Positions 1 to 5,959 of a stretch of 7,801 nucleotides of DNA are shown here, in pieces. Source of the DNA: Bdellovibrionales bacterium. Its GTDB lineage: Bacteria; Bdellovibrionota; UBA2361; JAGRAS01. A program made the position numbers and the translations under genes. Location: NCBI GenBank assembly GCA_020434465.1, contig JAGRAS010000065.1, positions 1-7,801 on the forward strand, written 5' to 3'. Numbering within the stretch: position 1 is the stretch's first letter; each line of letters starts with the position of its first letter. The notes under the pieces were generated by a model, which saw nothing but the letters and a program-made list of their open reading frames with translations, had not been told where the DNA came from and ran no database searches.

Positions 1-8
1 AAGCACTT

Positions 9-362
9 TTAAATTCTATTTACATAAAACTGAACGTCTTGTGGAACATCTTGACCATCGAAATAATCAGCAAGTCGTTTTAAAATAAAAGATTTTCTAA
101 AATTTAACTCATTAGCCCAAGTTGCATCTGACACGCTAACTACTAATGTTCCATTCCTAATACAGTCAGGTTTAGTTCTTGCAGCTATCTCCTCGCCAAC
201 TATCTCTTTCCAATAAAGTACAAACTTATACTTATCAATCTTGGCATCAATTCCTTTTCTTCTTAAAGCTGCTTTTAAAATACTTGAAACTTTTTCAGGC
301 TGAGTTTTTTTCTTTCCGCCTGTTAGGACTCTCATTCGAGGATTTTTAAAATCGTCATTCAT
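9..362 (-). CDS. DciA-like DUF721 protein
   Basis: Small basic protein of the DUF721 family, 117 aa from the chosen start. The family signature is visible in the second half: a conserved Trp followed by Ile-Val-Gly (WKEIVGEEIA), then T-x-P, a Gly-Thr-Leu-Val-Val-x-Val strand, and an Asp-Ala-Thr-Trp-Ala-x-Glu-Leu segment leading into a C-terminal amphipathic helix. The N-terminal 25 residues are Lys/Arg-rich and probably disordered. Family knowledge: DUF721 includes DciA, the ancestral bacterial loader of the replicative helicase DnaB; assigning that role here is inference. An in-frame ATG 18 nt upstream (380) would give 123 aa. I prefer the ATG at 362 because it overlaps the ftsB stop codon in an ATGAATGA arrangement typical of translational coupling. 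It is the second gene of a two-gene minus-strand unit; anything further downstream lies beyond the window. Confidence 0.8.
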   Translation of the reverse strand: MNDDFKNPRMRVLTGGKKKTQPEKVSSILKAALRRKGIDAKIDKYKFVLYWKEIVGEEIAARTKPDCIRNGTLVVSVSDATWANELNFRKSFILKRLADYFDGQDVPQDVQFYVNRI

Positions 363-642
363 TAAGTGAGTTTTTCTCAAAAATAAAAATCAACTCATCT
401 TCCCTAGCCATTCCAAGCTCATTACGGGCTGTTTTTTCTAAAACTCGATCGTTTAAGGAAAGGCCAACAAGTCTTTTTTTAAGTTCTAAAACTTCTTCAT
501 TCAGTTTTATATTTTTTTCTTGCTGATAAGCCAAACTTTTGTCCAGCGAATTTAGTTTTGCATAACTCTTATCGCTAAACAAAGTGTGTCCAAAGAGCAC
601 AGCGAATAAAATAAGAATTAAACCTGGAACAACCTTATTCAT
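355..642 (-). CDS. ftsB: FtsB/DivIC-family septum formation protein
   Basis: Predicted 95-aa bitopic inner-membrane protein. A single hydrophobic segment spans about residues 5-22 after a short N-terminus with one Lys. A heptad-like coiled-coil stretch follows (about 28-60, rich in Leu, Lys, Glu), and then the DivIC/FtsB C-terminal signature with Leu-Glu-Lys-Thr-Ala-Arg-Asn-Glu-Leu-Gly-Met around residues 68-78 and an E-D-E-L-I-F segment. Family knowledge: FtsB forms a periplasmic coiled-coil complex with FtsL and FtsQ that helps activate septal peptidoglycan synthesis. Length fits the family (about 90-105 aa). On the minus strand AAGGATAGG lies 5-14 nt before the ATG and supports the start. 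It is divergent from eno; in E. coli the neighbours eno and ftsB run in the same direction. The symbol follows family membership; FtsL-like or DivIC naming cannot be excluded. Confidence 0.82.
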   Translation of the reverse strand: MNKVVPGLILILFAVLFGHTLFSDKSYAKLNSLDKSLAYQQEKNIKLNEEVLELKKRLVGLSLNDRVLEKTARNELGMAREDELIFIFEKNSLNE

Positions 643-674
643 CAGAACCTATCCTTAACTAAACCTAATACTTA

Positions 675-720
675 TAAGTGCTTAAAAGTTTTTAACTTCT
701 ATATTCTGAGATAAGCACTT
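675..720. repeat. Split inverted repeat in divergent promoter region
   Basis: AAGTGCTTA (676-684) and its exact reverse complement TAAGCACTT (712-720) are separated by 27 bp of AT-rich DNA. Their position between two divergent start codons is compatible with a two-site operator or with an overlapping promoter arrangement. The same 8-mer AAGCACTT also occurs at positions 1-8, after the dciA stop. In AT-rich DNA such a short match could be chance. Confidence 0.35.
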
Positions 721-744
721 GTTATTAATAAACTTATTGAGTTC

Positions 745-814
745 TGGAGATTCACAGCATCTCCTGCTAGTCTCCATTTTACTTAAATTTACGCTAACAC
801 ACCAGAGAGGAGAT
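745..814 (+). promoter_or_regulatory. Possible RBS-sequestering leader of eno
   Basis: The eno Shine-Dalgarno AGGAGAT (808-814) is an exact 7-nt complement of ATCTCCT (759-765). That box can instead pair with GGAGAT (746-751) as a 6-bp stem with a 7-nt loop. A further TCTCCA (771-776) is complementary to TGGAGA (745-750). These give alternative pairings that either hide or free the Shine-Dalgarno. The complementarity is seen directly; a regulatory role, and even transcription of this leader, is inference because the transcription start is not located. Confidence 0.3.
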
Positions 815-819
815 TTTTG

Positions 820-2115
820 ATGCCAACTTCAATGGAAGAGAAAAAAATTACTGATATTTCTGCATTCGAATGCATTGATTCAAGAGGTTTCCCTACCGTT
901 GCTGTAAGTGTTGTGCTTGATAATAGTTTTATTGGAAATGCGATGGTTCCTTCTGGCGCATCAACTGGTGAATATGAAGCACATGAACTTAGAGATGGTG
1001 ATAGCACTAGATACGCAGGTAAAGGCACGCTTAATGCTGTTAAAAATATAAAAGATAAAATCAAACCAGAGCTACTAGGGCAAAACGCATTAAAGCAAGC
1101 AGAAGTAGATAATAAACTAATAGATCTTGATGGAACTGAAAACAAATCAAAGCTCGGAGCTAATGCAATTCTTGGTGTAAGCCTTGCTGTTGCACATGCT
1201 GCTGCTAATTCATTAAGACTTCCTTTGTTTAGTTATCTTGGAGGTGAAAATGCTGCTCAACTTCCAATCCCATTAATAAATGTGATTAATGGCGGCGCCC
1301 ATGCAGAGAACTCTGTAGACTTTCAAGAGTTTATGCTTGTCCCTCATGTTTCAGAAAGATTCTCAGATAATATTCGTGCTGGCGCTGAAATTTTTCATCA
1401 ACTTAAAAAAAATCTTTTAAAGAAAAAACTAAACGTTGGTCTTGGTGACGAAGGGGGTTTTGCTCCAAACTTAGAATCTGCTGAAGCAGCAGTGCTAGAG
1501 TTAATGGCGGCAATTTCTGATGCTGGCTACCAAGCAGGCAGCCAGATTTCAATAGCATTGGATGTGGCAGCCAGTGAATTTTACGATAAAAACCAACAAA
1601 AATATATGCTTAAAAAGAGTACTGGTGATGTTCTAAGCTCTGATCAATTAATTGCACTTTATCAAGACTGGATTAACAAATATCCAATTGTAAGCATTGA
1701 AGATGGCCTTGATGAAAATGATTGGGATGGATGGAGCAAAATGACTGCTGCAATCGGTGCAAATTGTCAACTTGTTGGTGATGATCTTTTTGTTACCAAT
1801 ACAAAACGCCTGCAACAAGGAATAGAGCTAAAAGCAGGTAATGCAATATTAATTAAACTTAACCAAATTGGCACACTTACTGAAACATTAGCCGCAATCA
1901 AACTTGCTGACAGCAATGGGATGCGCTCTGTTATCTCTCACCGCTCTGGAGAAACTGAAGATACAACTATTGCAGACCTTGCAGTAGCAACATCTGCTGG
2001 TCAAATTAAAACTGGTTCTGTTTGCAGAGCAGAAAGAACTGCAAAGTATAATCGTTTGCTTTGGATTGAGAATTACCTGAATGGACAAGCTTATAGCAAA
2101 AACCCATTCGCTTAG
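820..2115 (+). CDS. eno: Enolase (phosphopyruvate hydratase)
   Basis: Cytosolic glycolytic/gluconeogenic enzyme that interconverts 2-phosphoglycerate and phosphoenolpyruvate. The 431-aa length is normal. Active-site motifs are intact (numbering from this start): the Ser46 mobile loop (PSGASTGE), His161 in GGAHA, Glu170, catalytic Glu211 in GDEGG, Mg2+ ligands Asp248 (ALDVAASEF), Glu294 (SIEDGLDE) and Asp321 (GDDLF), catalytic Lys346 ([12 protein letters not shown]), His374-Arg375-Ser376 (SHRSGETED) and Lys397 (IKTG). The start is fixed by AGAGAGGAG at 804-812, 7 nt before the ATG at 820; a TTG directly upstream at 817 and an ATG at 832 fit less well. Oddities: the almost invariant D-S-R-G-N-P-T near the N-terminus reads D-S-R-G-F-P-T (Phe24), and the C-terminal segment is [12 protein letters not shown] rather than the usual S-x-S-R-S-[DE]-R-x-A-K-Y-N. 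It probably heads an operon with lnt. Confidence 0.97.
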   Translation: MPTSMEEKKITDISAFECIDSRGFPTVAVSVVLDNSFIGNAMVPSGASTGEYEAHELRDGDSTRYAGKGTLNAVKNIKDKIKPELLGQNALKQAEVDNKLIDLDGTENKSKLGANAILGVSLAVAHAAANSLRLPLFSYLGGENAAQLPIPLINVINGGAHAENSVDFQEFMLVPHVSERFSDNIRAGAEIFHQLKKNLLKKKLNVGLGDEGGFAPNLESAEAAVLELMAAISDAGYQAGSQISIALDVAASEFYDKNQQKYMLKKSTGDVLSSDQLIALYQDWINKYPIVSIEDGLDENDWDGWSKMTAAIGANCQLVGDDLFVTNTKRLQQGIELKAGNAILIKLNQIGTLTETLAAIKLADSNGMRSVISHRSGETEDTTIADLAVATSAGQIKTGSVCRAERTAKYNRLLWIENYLNGQAYSKNPFA

Positions 2116-2129
2116 TTATACATTTATTT

Positions 2130-3608
2130 ATGACCGAGTATATTTACTCCTTGCTTTTTGCTGCCTCAATGGGGCTTGCCTGGCAATTGCCAGGAACCAA
2201 AGTTGCCTCTTTACTTGGATTTATTGCTGCTTTTTCTTTGGTCGTATCTATTCGCCAAGCAAGAAAACCTTATTTTGCAGCTTACCTTGCTGGTTTTGCA
2301 GTGCAAACTCCAGGTTTCTATTGGCTAATTGGAACAATTTCTAATTTTGGCGGTTTTACTTTAATTCCAAGCCTAGTGCTTTTTCTTTTATTTGTTGCGA
2401 TAAGCGCAACTCAGTTTTTGATTATCGTTTTCTTATGGAAGAACCTGCCTAAATGGACTGATACCCTTTCTATACAAACTGCAATTGCTGTAGCGCTATC
2501 AGAAATTTTTTCAATTAGAATTTTCCCTTGGGCATTTGCGCATACACAACTTGGGTTTCATCAATTTTCGCAAATTGCAGATATCGCTGGAACTCAACTA
2601 GTAAGTTTTTTATTAGTAGCAACTTGTGAGCTAATCGCAAAAATCCTTATTTTTAGAAAAGTAAAGCCTGCTTATTTTTTTGTTTTGATATTTTTTGGTC
2701 TAGCTGTTTTTTACGGTCAGAATAGAATCGAACATTTTAGCAATTTAAAAAATGAGACTGTAAAAGTAGCATTAGTTCAAGCAAACATTTCTATAGAAGA
2801 AAAGCATAATATTAAGCTTTTTAAGCGAAATACTGAAGAATATATAAAACTGACTAATAAAATTTCAGGAAATAATCTTTTTGTGGTTTGGCCAGAATCT
2901 GTAATTACAGACTGGATTTTTGAAGGCACAGAGCATACCAATCAAGATAGGCGCTTATCATATTTAAATAATAACCGTGCAATGCTTGTTGGAGCTTTGA
3001 CTTACAGGGATCAAGAAACTTTTTTTAATAGTGCTGTCGCAGTTAATAGCGATGGAAGTATTCAAAGACCATATCATAAACAAATTTTAATGCCTTTTGG
3101 AGAATACACCCCACTGGGAAAAACATTTCCTTTCTTAAAAGAACTAAATGCAACTGCAGGAGATTTTTCTGAAGGAAAAGATGTTAAAGTTTTTACTTAT
3201 CCAAAATTTAAAGATTTAGATGTTGCGCCTTTGATTTGCTATGAGGATATCGCGCCTTCTCTTTCTCGCAAGGCTGCCAGAGCTGGTGCAAAATTATTGG
3301 TTAACATTACAAATGATGCTTGGTTTGGTAATACTCATGCCCCTTATCAGCACCACTTAATTGCAAGTTTTAGAAGTATTGAAAATCGGCGTGCACTCGT
3401 TAGGAGCACAAATTCGGGATTAACAGCTATAGTTGACCCTCTTGGTAGAACGCTGTCTCAAATAAAACCCTTTTCATCTGGTGTACTTATACAAGAAGTT
3501 CCACTGCTTAAAGAATTAAGCATTTATACAAAATTTTTAGGAGACTTGCCTTTTAAACTCCTCATCTTATTACCTGCTTGCACATTTCTGATACGACGGT
3601 TCAAATAA
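2130..3608 (+). CDS. lnt: Apolipoprotein N-acyltransferase
   Basis: Inner-membrane enzyme that transfers an acyl chain from a phospholipid to the alpha-amino group of the lipidated N-terminal Cys, the last step of lipoprotein maturation. It has 492 aa, close to the usual 500-520. An N-terminal part with about six to seven hydrophobic segments (roughly residues 5-200) is followed by a periplasmic carbon-nitrogen hydrolase (nitrilase) domain (about 211-455) and a C-terminal hydrophobic helix (about 474-488) ending in Arg-Arg-Phe-Lys. The catalytic triad is present: Glu256 (VVWPESV), Lys317 (YHKQILMPFGEYTP) and Cys370 (PLICYEDI), with the conserved Tyr-Glu after the Cys. NITNDAWFG is also typical. 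It begins 14 bp after the eno stop with no recognisable Shine-Dalgarno (TACATTTATTT precedes the ATG), suggesting coupling to eno translation or a weak start. Confidence 0.95.
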   Translation: MTEYIYSLLFAASMGLAWQLPGTKVASLLGFIAAFSLVVSIRQARKPYFAAYLAGFAVQTPGFYWLIGTISNFGGFTLIPSLVLFLLFVAISATQFLIIVFLWKNLPKWTDTLSIQTAIAVALSEIFSIRIFPWAFAHTQLGFHQFSQIADIAGTQLVSFLLVATCELIAKILIFRKVKPAYFFVLIFFGLAVFYGQNRIEHFSNLKNETVKVALVQANISIEEKHNIKLFKRNTEEYIKLTNKISGNNLFVVWPESVITDWIFEGTEHTNQDRRLSYLNNNRAMLVGALTYRDQETFFNSAVAVNSDGSIQRPYHKQILMPFGEYTPLGKTFPFLKELNATAGDFSEGKDVKVFTYPKFKDLDVAPLICYEDIAPSLSRKAARAGAKLLVNITNDAWFGNTHAPYQHHLIASFRSIENRRALVRSTNSGLTAIVDPLGRTLSQIKPFSSGVLIQEVPLLKELSIYTKFLGDLPFKLLILLPACTFLIRRFK

Positions 3609-3668
3609 TGGTGCAAACTTTTTGAAGGTGTTTTAATTTAATCTTGAGAAATTCCTAAGGGTAAAAAA

Positions 3669-4370
3669 ATGACAAAGCCTAGTTTAATATTCCTGCTAAC
3701 AATTCTGTTTTTAAATCTTGCTTGCAGTAATCCAGAACCAGGCCCAGATAAAACTATCGCTGGTGCAGCACTTGGTGCTGGCTGGGGTGCTGGTGCTGGC
3801 GCAATTGTTGGAAACCAAGTTGGGAATAAGGGTCAAGGAGCTGCTGTTGGTGCGGGCTTTGGGGCTGTTAGCGGTGCAATGAGCGGATTTGCATATGATC
3901 AAACTGAAGATGTCCTAATTGATCAAGAAAAACAGTTAGCCTCATTGAGAATACAAAATACTGCAAATAGACGCGAACTACAAAATATACAATCACGTTT
4001 AGATAATGTCGCTAATACAGGTTCACTTGGCGGTGTTTATCAAGTTTACTTTGATACTGATCAAACTAATTTGAGAGCTGGAGCGATTGCTAATTTAGAA
4101 GTGATTGCTGAGGGAATTAAAAGAGATCCTACTGGTTTTACTGTACATGTTGTTGGTCATGCAGATGACTCTGGATCTCCTGAATATAATGAGCGTCTTG
4201 CTGAGTCTAGAGCAAGAACAGTGTCTTCTTATATCGCTGCTCGAGGTGTTTCTTCTGATAATATACAAGTGAACAGTTTCGGCAGTAAGCGCCCAGTTGC
4301 CTCAAATGTAACTACTGAAGGGCGTCAATTTAATAGAAGAGTTGATGTTTTTGTAAGTCCGAAAGAGTAA
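3669..4370 (+). CDS. OmpA-domain glycine-zipper lipoprotein (Pal/YfiB-like)
   Basis: Predicted 233-aa lipoprotein that would link the outer membrane to peptidoglycan. The hydrophobic signal (residues 5-18) ends at Cys19 followed by Ser20, consistent with export to the outer membrane, though position -3 is Asn rather than the usual Leu. Residues 31-75 form a glycine-zipper region rich in Gly-Ala with regular small-residue spacing. Residues 83-116 look like a coiled coil (EKQLASLRIQN onward). The C-terminal OmpA-like domain spans about 122-230: YFDTDQTNL, then GHADDSGSPEYNERLAESRA, then FNRRVDVFV. Asp166 and Arg181 match the diaminopimelate-binding pair of OmpA-family domains by alignment. AAGGG at 3657-3661 lies 7 nt before the ATG. 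It lies 60 bp after lnt with no obvious terminator between, so cotranscription with eno-lnt is likely. Confidence 0.88.
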   Translation: MTKPSLIFLLTILFLNLACSNPEPGPDKTIAGAALGAGWGAGAGAIVGNQVGNKGQGAAVGAGFGAVSGAMSGFAYDQTEDVLIDQEKQLASLRIQNTANRRELQNIQSRLDNVANTGSLGGVYQVYFDTDQTNLRAGAIANLEVIAEGIKRDPTGFTVHVVGHADDSGSPEYNERLAESRARTVSSYIAARGVSSDNIQVNSFGSKRPVASNVTTEGRQFNRRVDVFVSPKE

Positions 4371-4383
4371 TTTCATTAGCAAG

Positions 4384-4440
4384 CATCTACGCCTAAAGTG
4401 AATTTAGACTTAATCTGACAGGCAGTGTCAGCCTTAGCAT
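4384..4440 (+). repeat. Palindromic module, copy A
   Basis: Begins with CATCTA and a CCTAAA box, then ACTTAATCTGACA, a 5-nt spacer, TGTCAGC, and ends with TAGCAT. The core CTGACA-N5-TGTCAG (4415-4431) is a perfect 6-bp-arm palindrome. Copy B at 4555-4608 shows the same ordered blocks, so similarity extends over about 55 bp with substitutions and small indels. The palindrome centres are 170 bp apart. Confidence 0.6.
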
Positions 4441-4554
4441 CTGTCTTAAGCTTAAACTGAAACAAATAGCTGGTGCCAGTTCCCTAATTAACTGCTGCTG
4501 GAAAATATGCTATTTCCAATAAGAACATACAGCGTATGTAAGATCATGTATTAA

Positions 4555-4608
4555 CATCTAAACCTAAATCTCTTTGCACTTGATCTGACAAACTCTGTCA
4601 GCTAGCAT
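4555..4608 (+). repeat. Palindromic module, copy B
   Basis: Same block order as copy A: CATCTA, CCTAAA, ACTTGATCTGACA, spacer AACTC, TGTCAGC, TAGCAT. The palindrome core occupies 4585-4601. The spacers of the two palindromes differ (GGCAG versus AACTC) while the arms are identical, which is the pattern expected of a protein binding site or a conserved stem rather than of a very recent duplication. Confidence 0.6.
4580..4608 (+). promoter_or_regulatory. Candidate thiolase promoter with operator in the spacer
   Basis: TTGATC (4580-4585) and TAGCAT (4603-4608) are separated by 17 bp and each matches 4 of 6 positions of the sigma-70-type consensus. The palindrome CTGACA-N5-TGTCAG (4585-4601) fills the spacer, so a bound protein would block RNA polymerase. 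The predicted transcript would start near 4615 with a leader of about 55 nt. The hexamers are weak matches, so this is a candidate only. Confidence 0.35.
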
Positions 4609-4670
4609 TAAGCGGATTTTCAAAGAACGATGCCTTTTGCATCTTACTTACTCTTAAGGGAGAATCTAAA

Positions 4671-5822
4671 ATGAGACACGCCTACATTATTGATGCAGTT
4701 AGAACTCCAAGATCAAAAAGAAAAGGTAAGTACTCCTCAATTCATCCAGTTGATCTTTTAGCGCTTACTCTTGATGCCACTGCTAAAAGAAATAAGTTAC
4801 CTTTAGAGCAAGTAGATGACGTTCCTGTTGGTTGTGTAACTCAAACTGGGGAGCAAGGTTGGTGCATTGGCCGTGCAGCAGTGCTAGCTGCAGGCTGGCC
4901 AATATCAATTCCAGCAACTACGATAAATAGGCTTTGTGGTTCAGGACAACAAGCAACGAATTTTGCGGCTATGGGTATTATCTCAGGAACTTATGAGCTT
5001 TCAGTTGCCGCTGGTGTTGAGCATATGACAAGAGCTCCAATGTTTAGCGATATTGGCGGTGAAGAAAGCCCTGCTCTAAAGAAACATCATCCAGATCTTG
5101 TTCAACAAGGATTAGCAGCTGAAATTTTATCTGCTGATTTTAAGTTGTCGCGTGCTCAATTAGATGAGTATGCTTATCAGTCTCAAATGAAAGCAGCAAA
5201 CGCTTTGAAAGCTAAAAAATTTAGTAGAAGTCTAATTCCTGTTAATTATAAAAATCCTGAGACTGGTGAAACTGAGACTATTTCTGAAGACGACACAGTT
5301 CGTGCTGAAACTACGATTGAGAAACTTGCACAACTTAAGCCAGTCTTTAAAGAAGACGGTGTGATTACTGCTGGTAATGCATCAGCAATCGTTGATGGCG
5401 CAGCAACTGTATTACTTGCTAGTGGTGAAAAGGCTAATGAACTTAATTTAATTCCGCGTGCAAGAATTGTTTCAATGACAGCAATTGGTTCACCTCCAAG
5501 AATAATGCTAACTGGGCCGATTGAAGCTTCAAGAAAAGCTTTGGCACAAGCAAATTTAAAAGTTAGCGATATAGATTTATGGGAAATCAACGAAGCCTTT
5601 GCACCTGTACCGCTTGTAACTATGCAAGAGCTAGGAATCGATCCTGAACTTGTTAATGTTAATGGCGGTGGAATTTCTTTAGGTCATCCGCTTGGTGCAA
5701 CTGGAGCAATGTTAATTGGAACTGCACTAGATGAATTAGAAGCTAGTGATAAAAAATTTGCGTTAATTACTATGTGCATAGGCCTTGGAATGGGAATTGC
5801 GACTATTATTGAACGTGTGTAG
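4671..5822 (+). CDS. Acetyl-CoA C-acyltransferase (thiolase)
   Basis: Thiolase-family enzyme, 383 aa, standard length. In the degradative direction these enzymes cleave 3-ketoacyl-CoA with CoA to acetyl-CoA and a shortened acyl-CoA; some members run the reverse condensation. Catalytic residues are present: nucleophile Cys89 ([10 protein letters not shown]), the NEAFA motif at 307-311, His339 in [15 protein letters not shown] and the second Cys369 in [11 protein letters not shown]. In the last motif the common C-x-G-G-G-x-G reads C-I-G-L-G-M-G, one Gly replaced by Leu. AAGGGAG at 4656-4662 lies 8 nt before the ATG. No 3-hydroxyacyl-CoA dehydrogenase/enoyl-CoA hydratase or acyl-CoA dehydrogenase is adjacent, so chain-length specificity and whether it is FadA-like or biosynthetic acetyl-CoA acetyltransferase cannot be decided. 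It has its own promoter region with paired palindromes, suggesting dedicated regulation. Confidence 0.92.
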   Translation: MRHAYIIDAVRTPRSKRKGKYSSIHPVDLLALTLDATAKRNKLPLEQVDDVPVGCVTQTGEQGWCIGRAAVLAAGWPISIPATTINRLCGSGQQATNFAAMGIISGTYELSVAAGVEHMTRAPMFSDIGGEESPALKKHHPDLVQQGLAAEILSADFKLSRAQLDEYAYQSQMKAANALKAKKFSRSLIPVNYKNPETGETETISEDDTVRAETTIEKLAQLKPVFKEDGVITAGNASAIVDGAATVLLASGEKANELNLIPRARIVSMTAIGSPPRIMLTGPIEASRKALAQANLKVSDIDLWEINEAFAPVPLVTMQELGIDPELVNVNGGGISLGHPLGATGAMLIGTALDELEASDKKFALITMCIGLGMGIATIIERV

Positions 5823-5867
5823 TTTTTTTTGATTTTTACTTTTATCTATAAAAACCTGATAAAACAT

Positions 5868-5896
5868 TTGAGTAAGAATCAAAGCAAAGATAGTAT
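5868..5896 (+). promoter_or_regulatory. Candidate promoter for the small unknown gene
   Basis: TTGAGT (5868-5873) and TAGTAT (5891-5896) are separated by 17 bp and match the sigma-70-type hexamers at 4 and 4-5 positions. An overlapping TATTAT (5894-5899) is an alternative -10 with a long spacer. The predicted start near 5903 gives a leader of about 55 nt. A T-run just after the thiolase stop (5823-5830) lacks a preceding stem and is not called a terminator. Confidence 0.4.
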
Positions 5897-5959
5897 TATC
5901 CTCTGTTACATTTAATGTCTTGAAATGACTTATCTTCTTTGGAGAGGGTTTTGGCTAAA

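Larger units (their letters stand above)
643..819. other. Divergent intergenic region between ftsB and eno
   Basis: This 177-bp AT-rich stretch must hold the promoters of both the minus-strand ftsB-dciA unit and the plus-strand eno unit. I could not find a -35/-10 pair with good spacing on either strand; TATATT at 700-705 (plus strand) is a possible -10 hexamer but lacks a convincing -35. The region contains a split inverted repeat (675-720) and complementary purine/pyrimidine boxes in the presumed eno leader (745-814), listed separately. No open frame in it looks coding. Confidence 0.5.
4371..4670. other. 300-bp non-coding region before the thiolase
   Basis: No plausible gene is seen in this stretch. 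It holds two diverged copies of a palindromic module (4384-4440 and 4555-4608), a 10-bp palindrome TTAAGCTTAA (4446-4455), an imperfect hairpin GGAAAATA-TGC-TATTTCC with one bulged A (4500-4517), a perfect 6-bp-stem hairpin ACATAC-AGC-GTATGT (4525-4539) and a 5-bp-stem hairpin GATGC-CTTTT-GCATC (4629-4643) in the presumed thiolase leader. I found no hairpin plus T-run that would terminate the upstream operon. The density of inverted repeats suggests a regulatory region or a small non-coding RNA rather than spacer. Confidence 0.5.

Noticed and set aside
745..819. Fluoride riboswitch upstream of eno
   Set aside because: Fluoride riboswitches do occur before eno genes, but the conserved pseudoknot elements (the AACCGC-like and UGAUG segments) are not visible here.
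789..1145. Minus-strand open frame of 118 codons opposite the start of eno
   Set aside because: It lies entirely antisense to a certain enolase gene and its leader; the low-complexity Ser/Leu-rich translation is what antisense reading of the gene gives.
1888..2344. Open frames across the end of eno and start of lnt (minus 1888-2088; plus 2081-2344)
   Set aside because: Both overlap well-supported eno or lnt coding sequence in other frames, and their translations are Cys/Phe-rich with no family resemblance.
3759..3890. GGTGCTGG-like repeats suggesting a tandem DNA repeat
   Set aside because: The repetition follows from Gly-Ala codons of the glycine-zipper region in the lipoprotein; unit length is irregular.
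4371..4670. CRISPR-like or integron attachment repeats
   Set aside because: Only two diverged copies with about 115 bp between them, no uniform spacers, and no cas or integrase gene nearby.
5246..5590. Minus-strand open frame of 114 codons inside the thiolase
   Set aside because: Antisense shadow of conserved thiolase codons, with no ribosome binding site or recognisable protein. The same applies to minus-strand 3711-3902 and 7411-7635.
5823..5830. Run of eight T after the thiolase stop as a rho-independent terminator
   Set aside because: No GC-containing stem precedes it within the last codons, so an intrinsic terminator is not supported.
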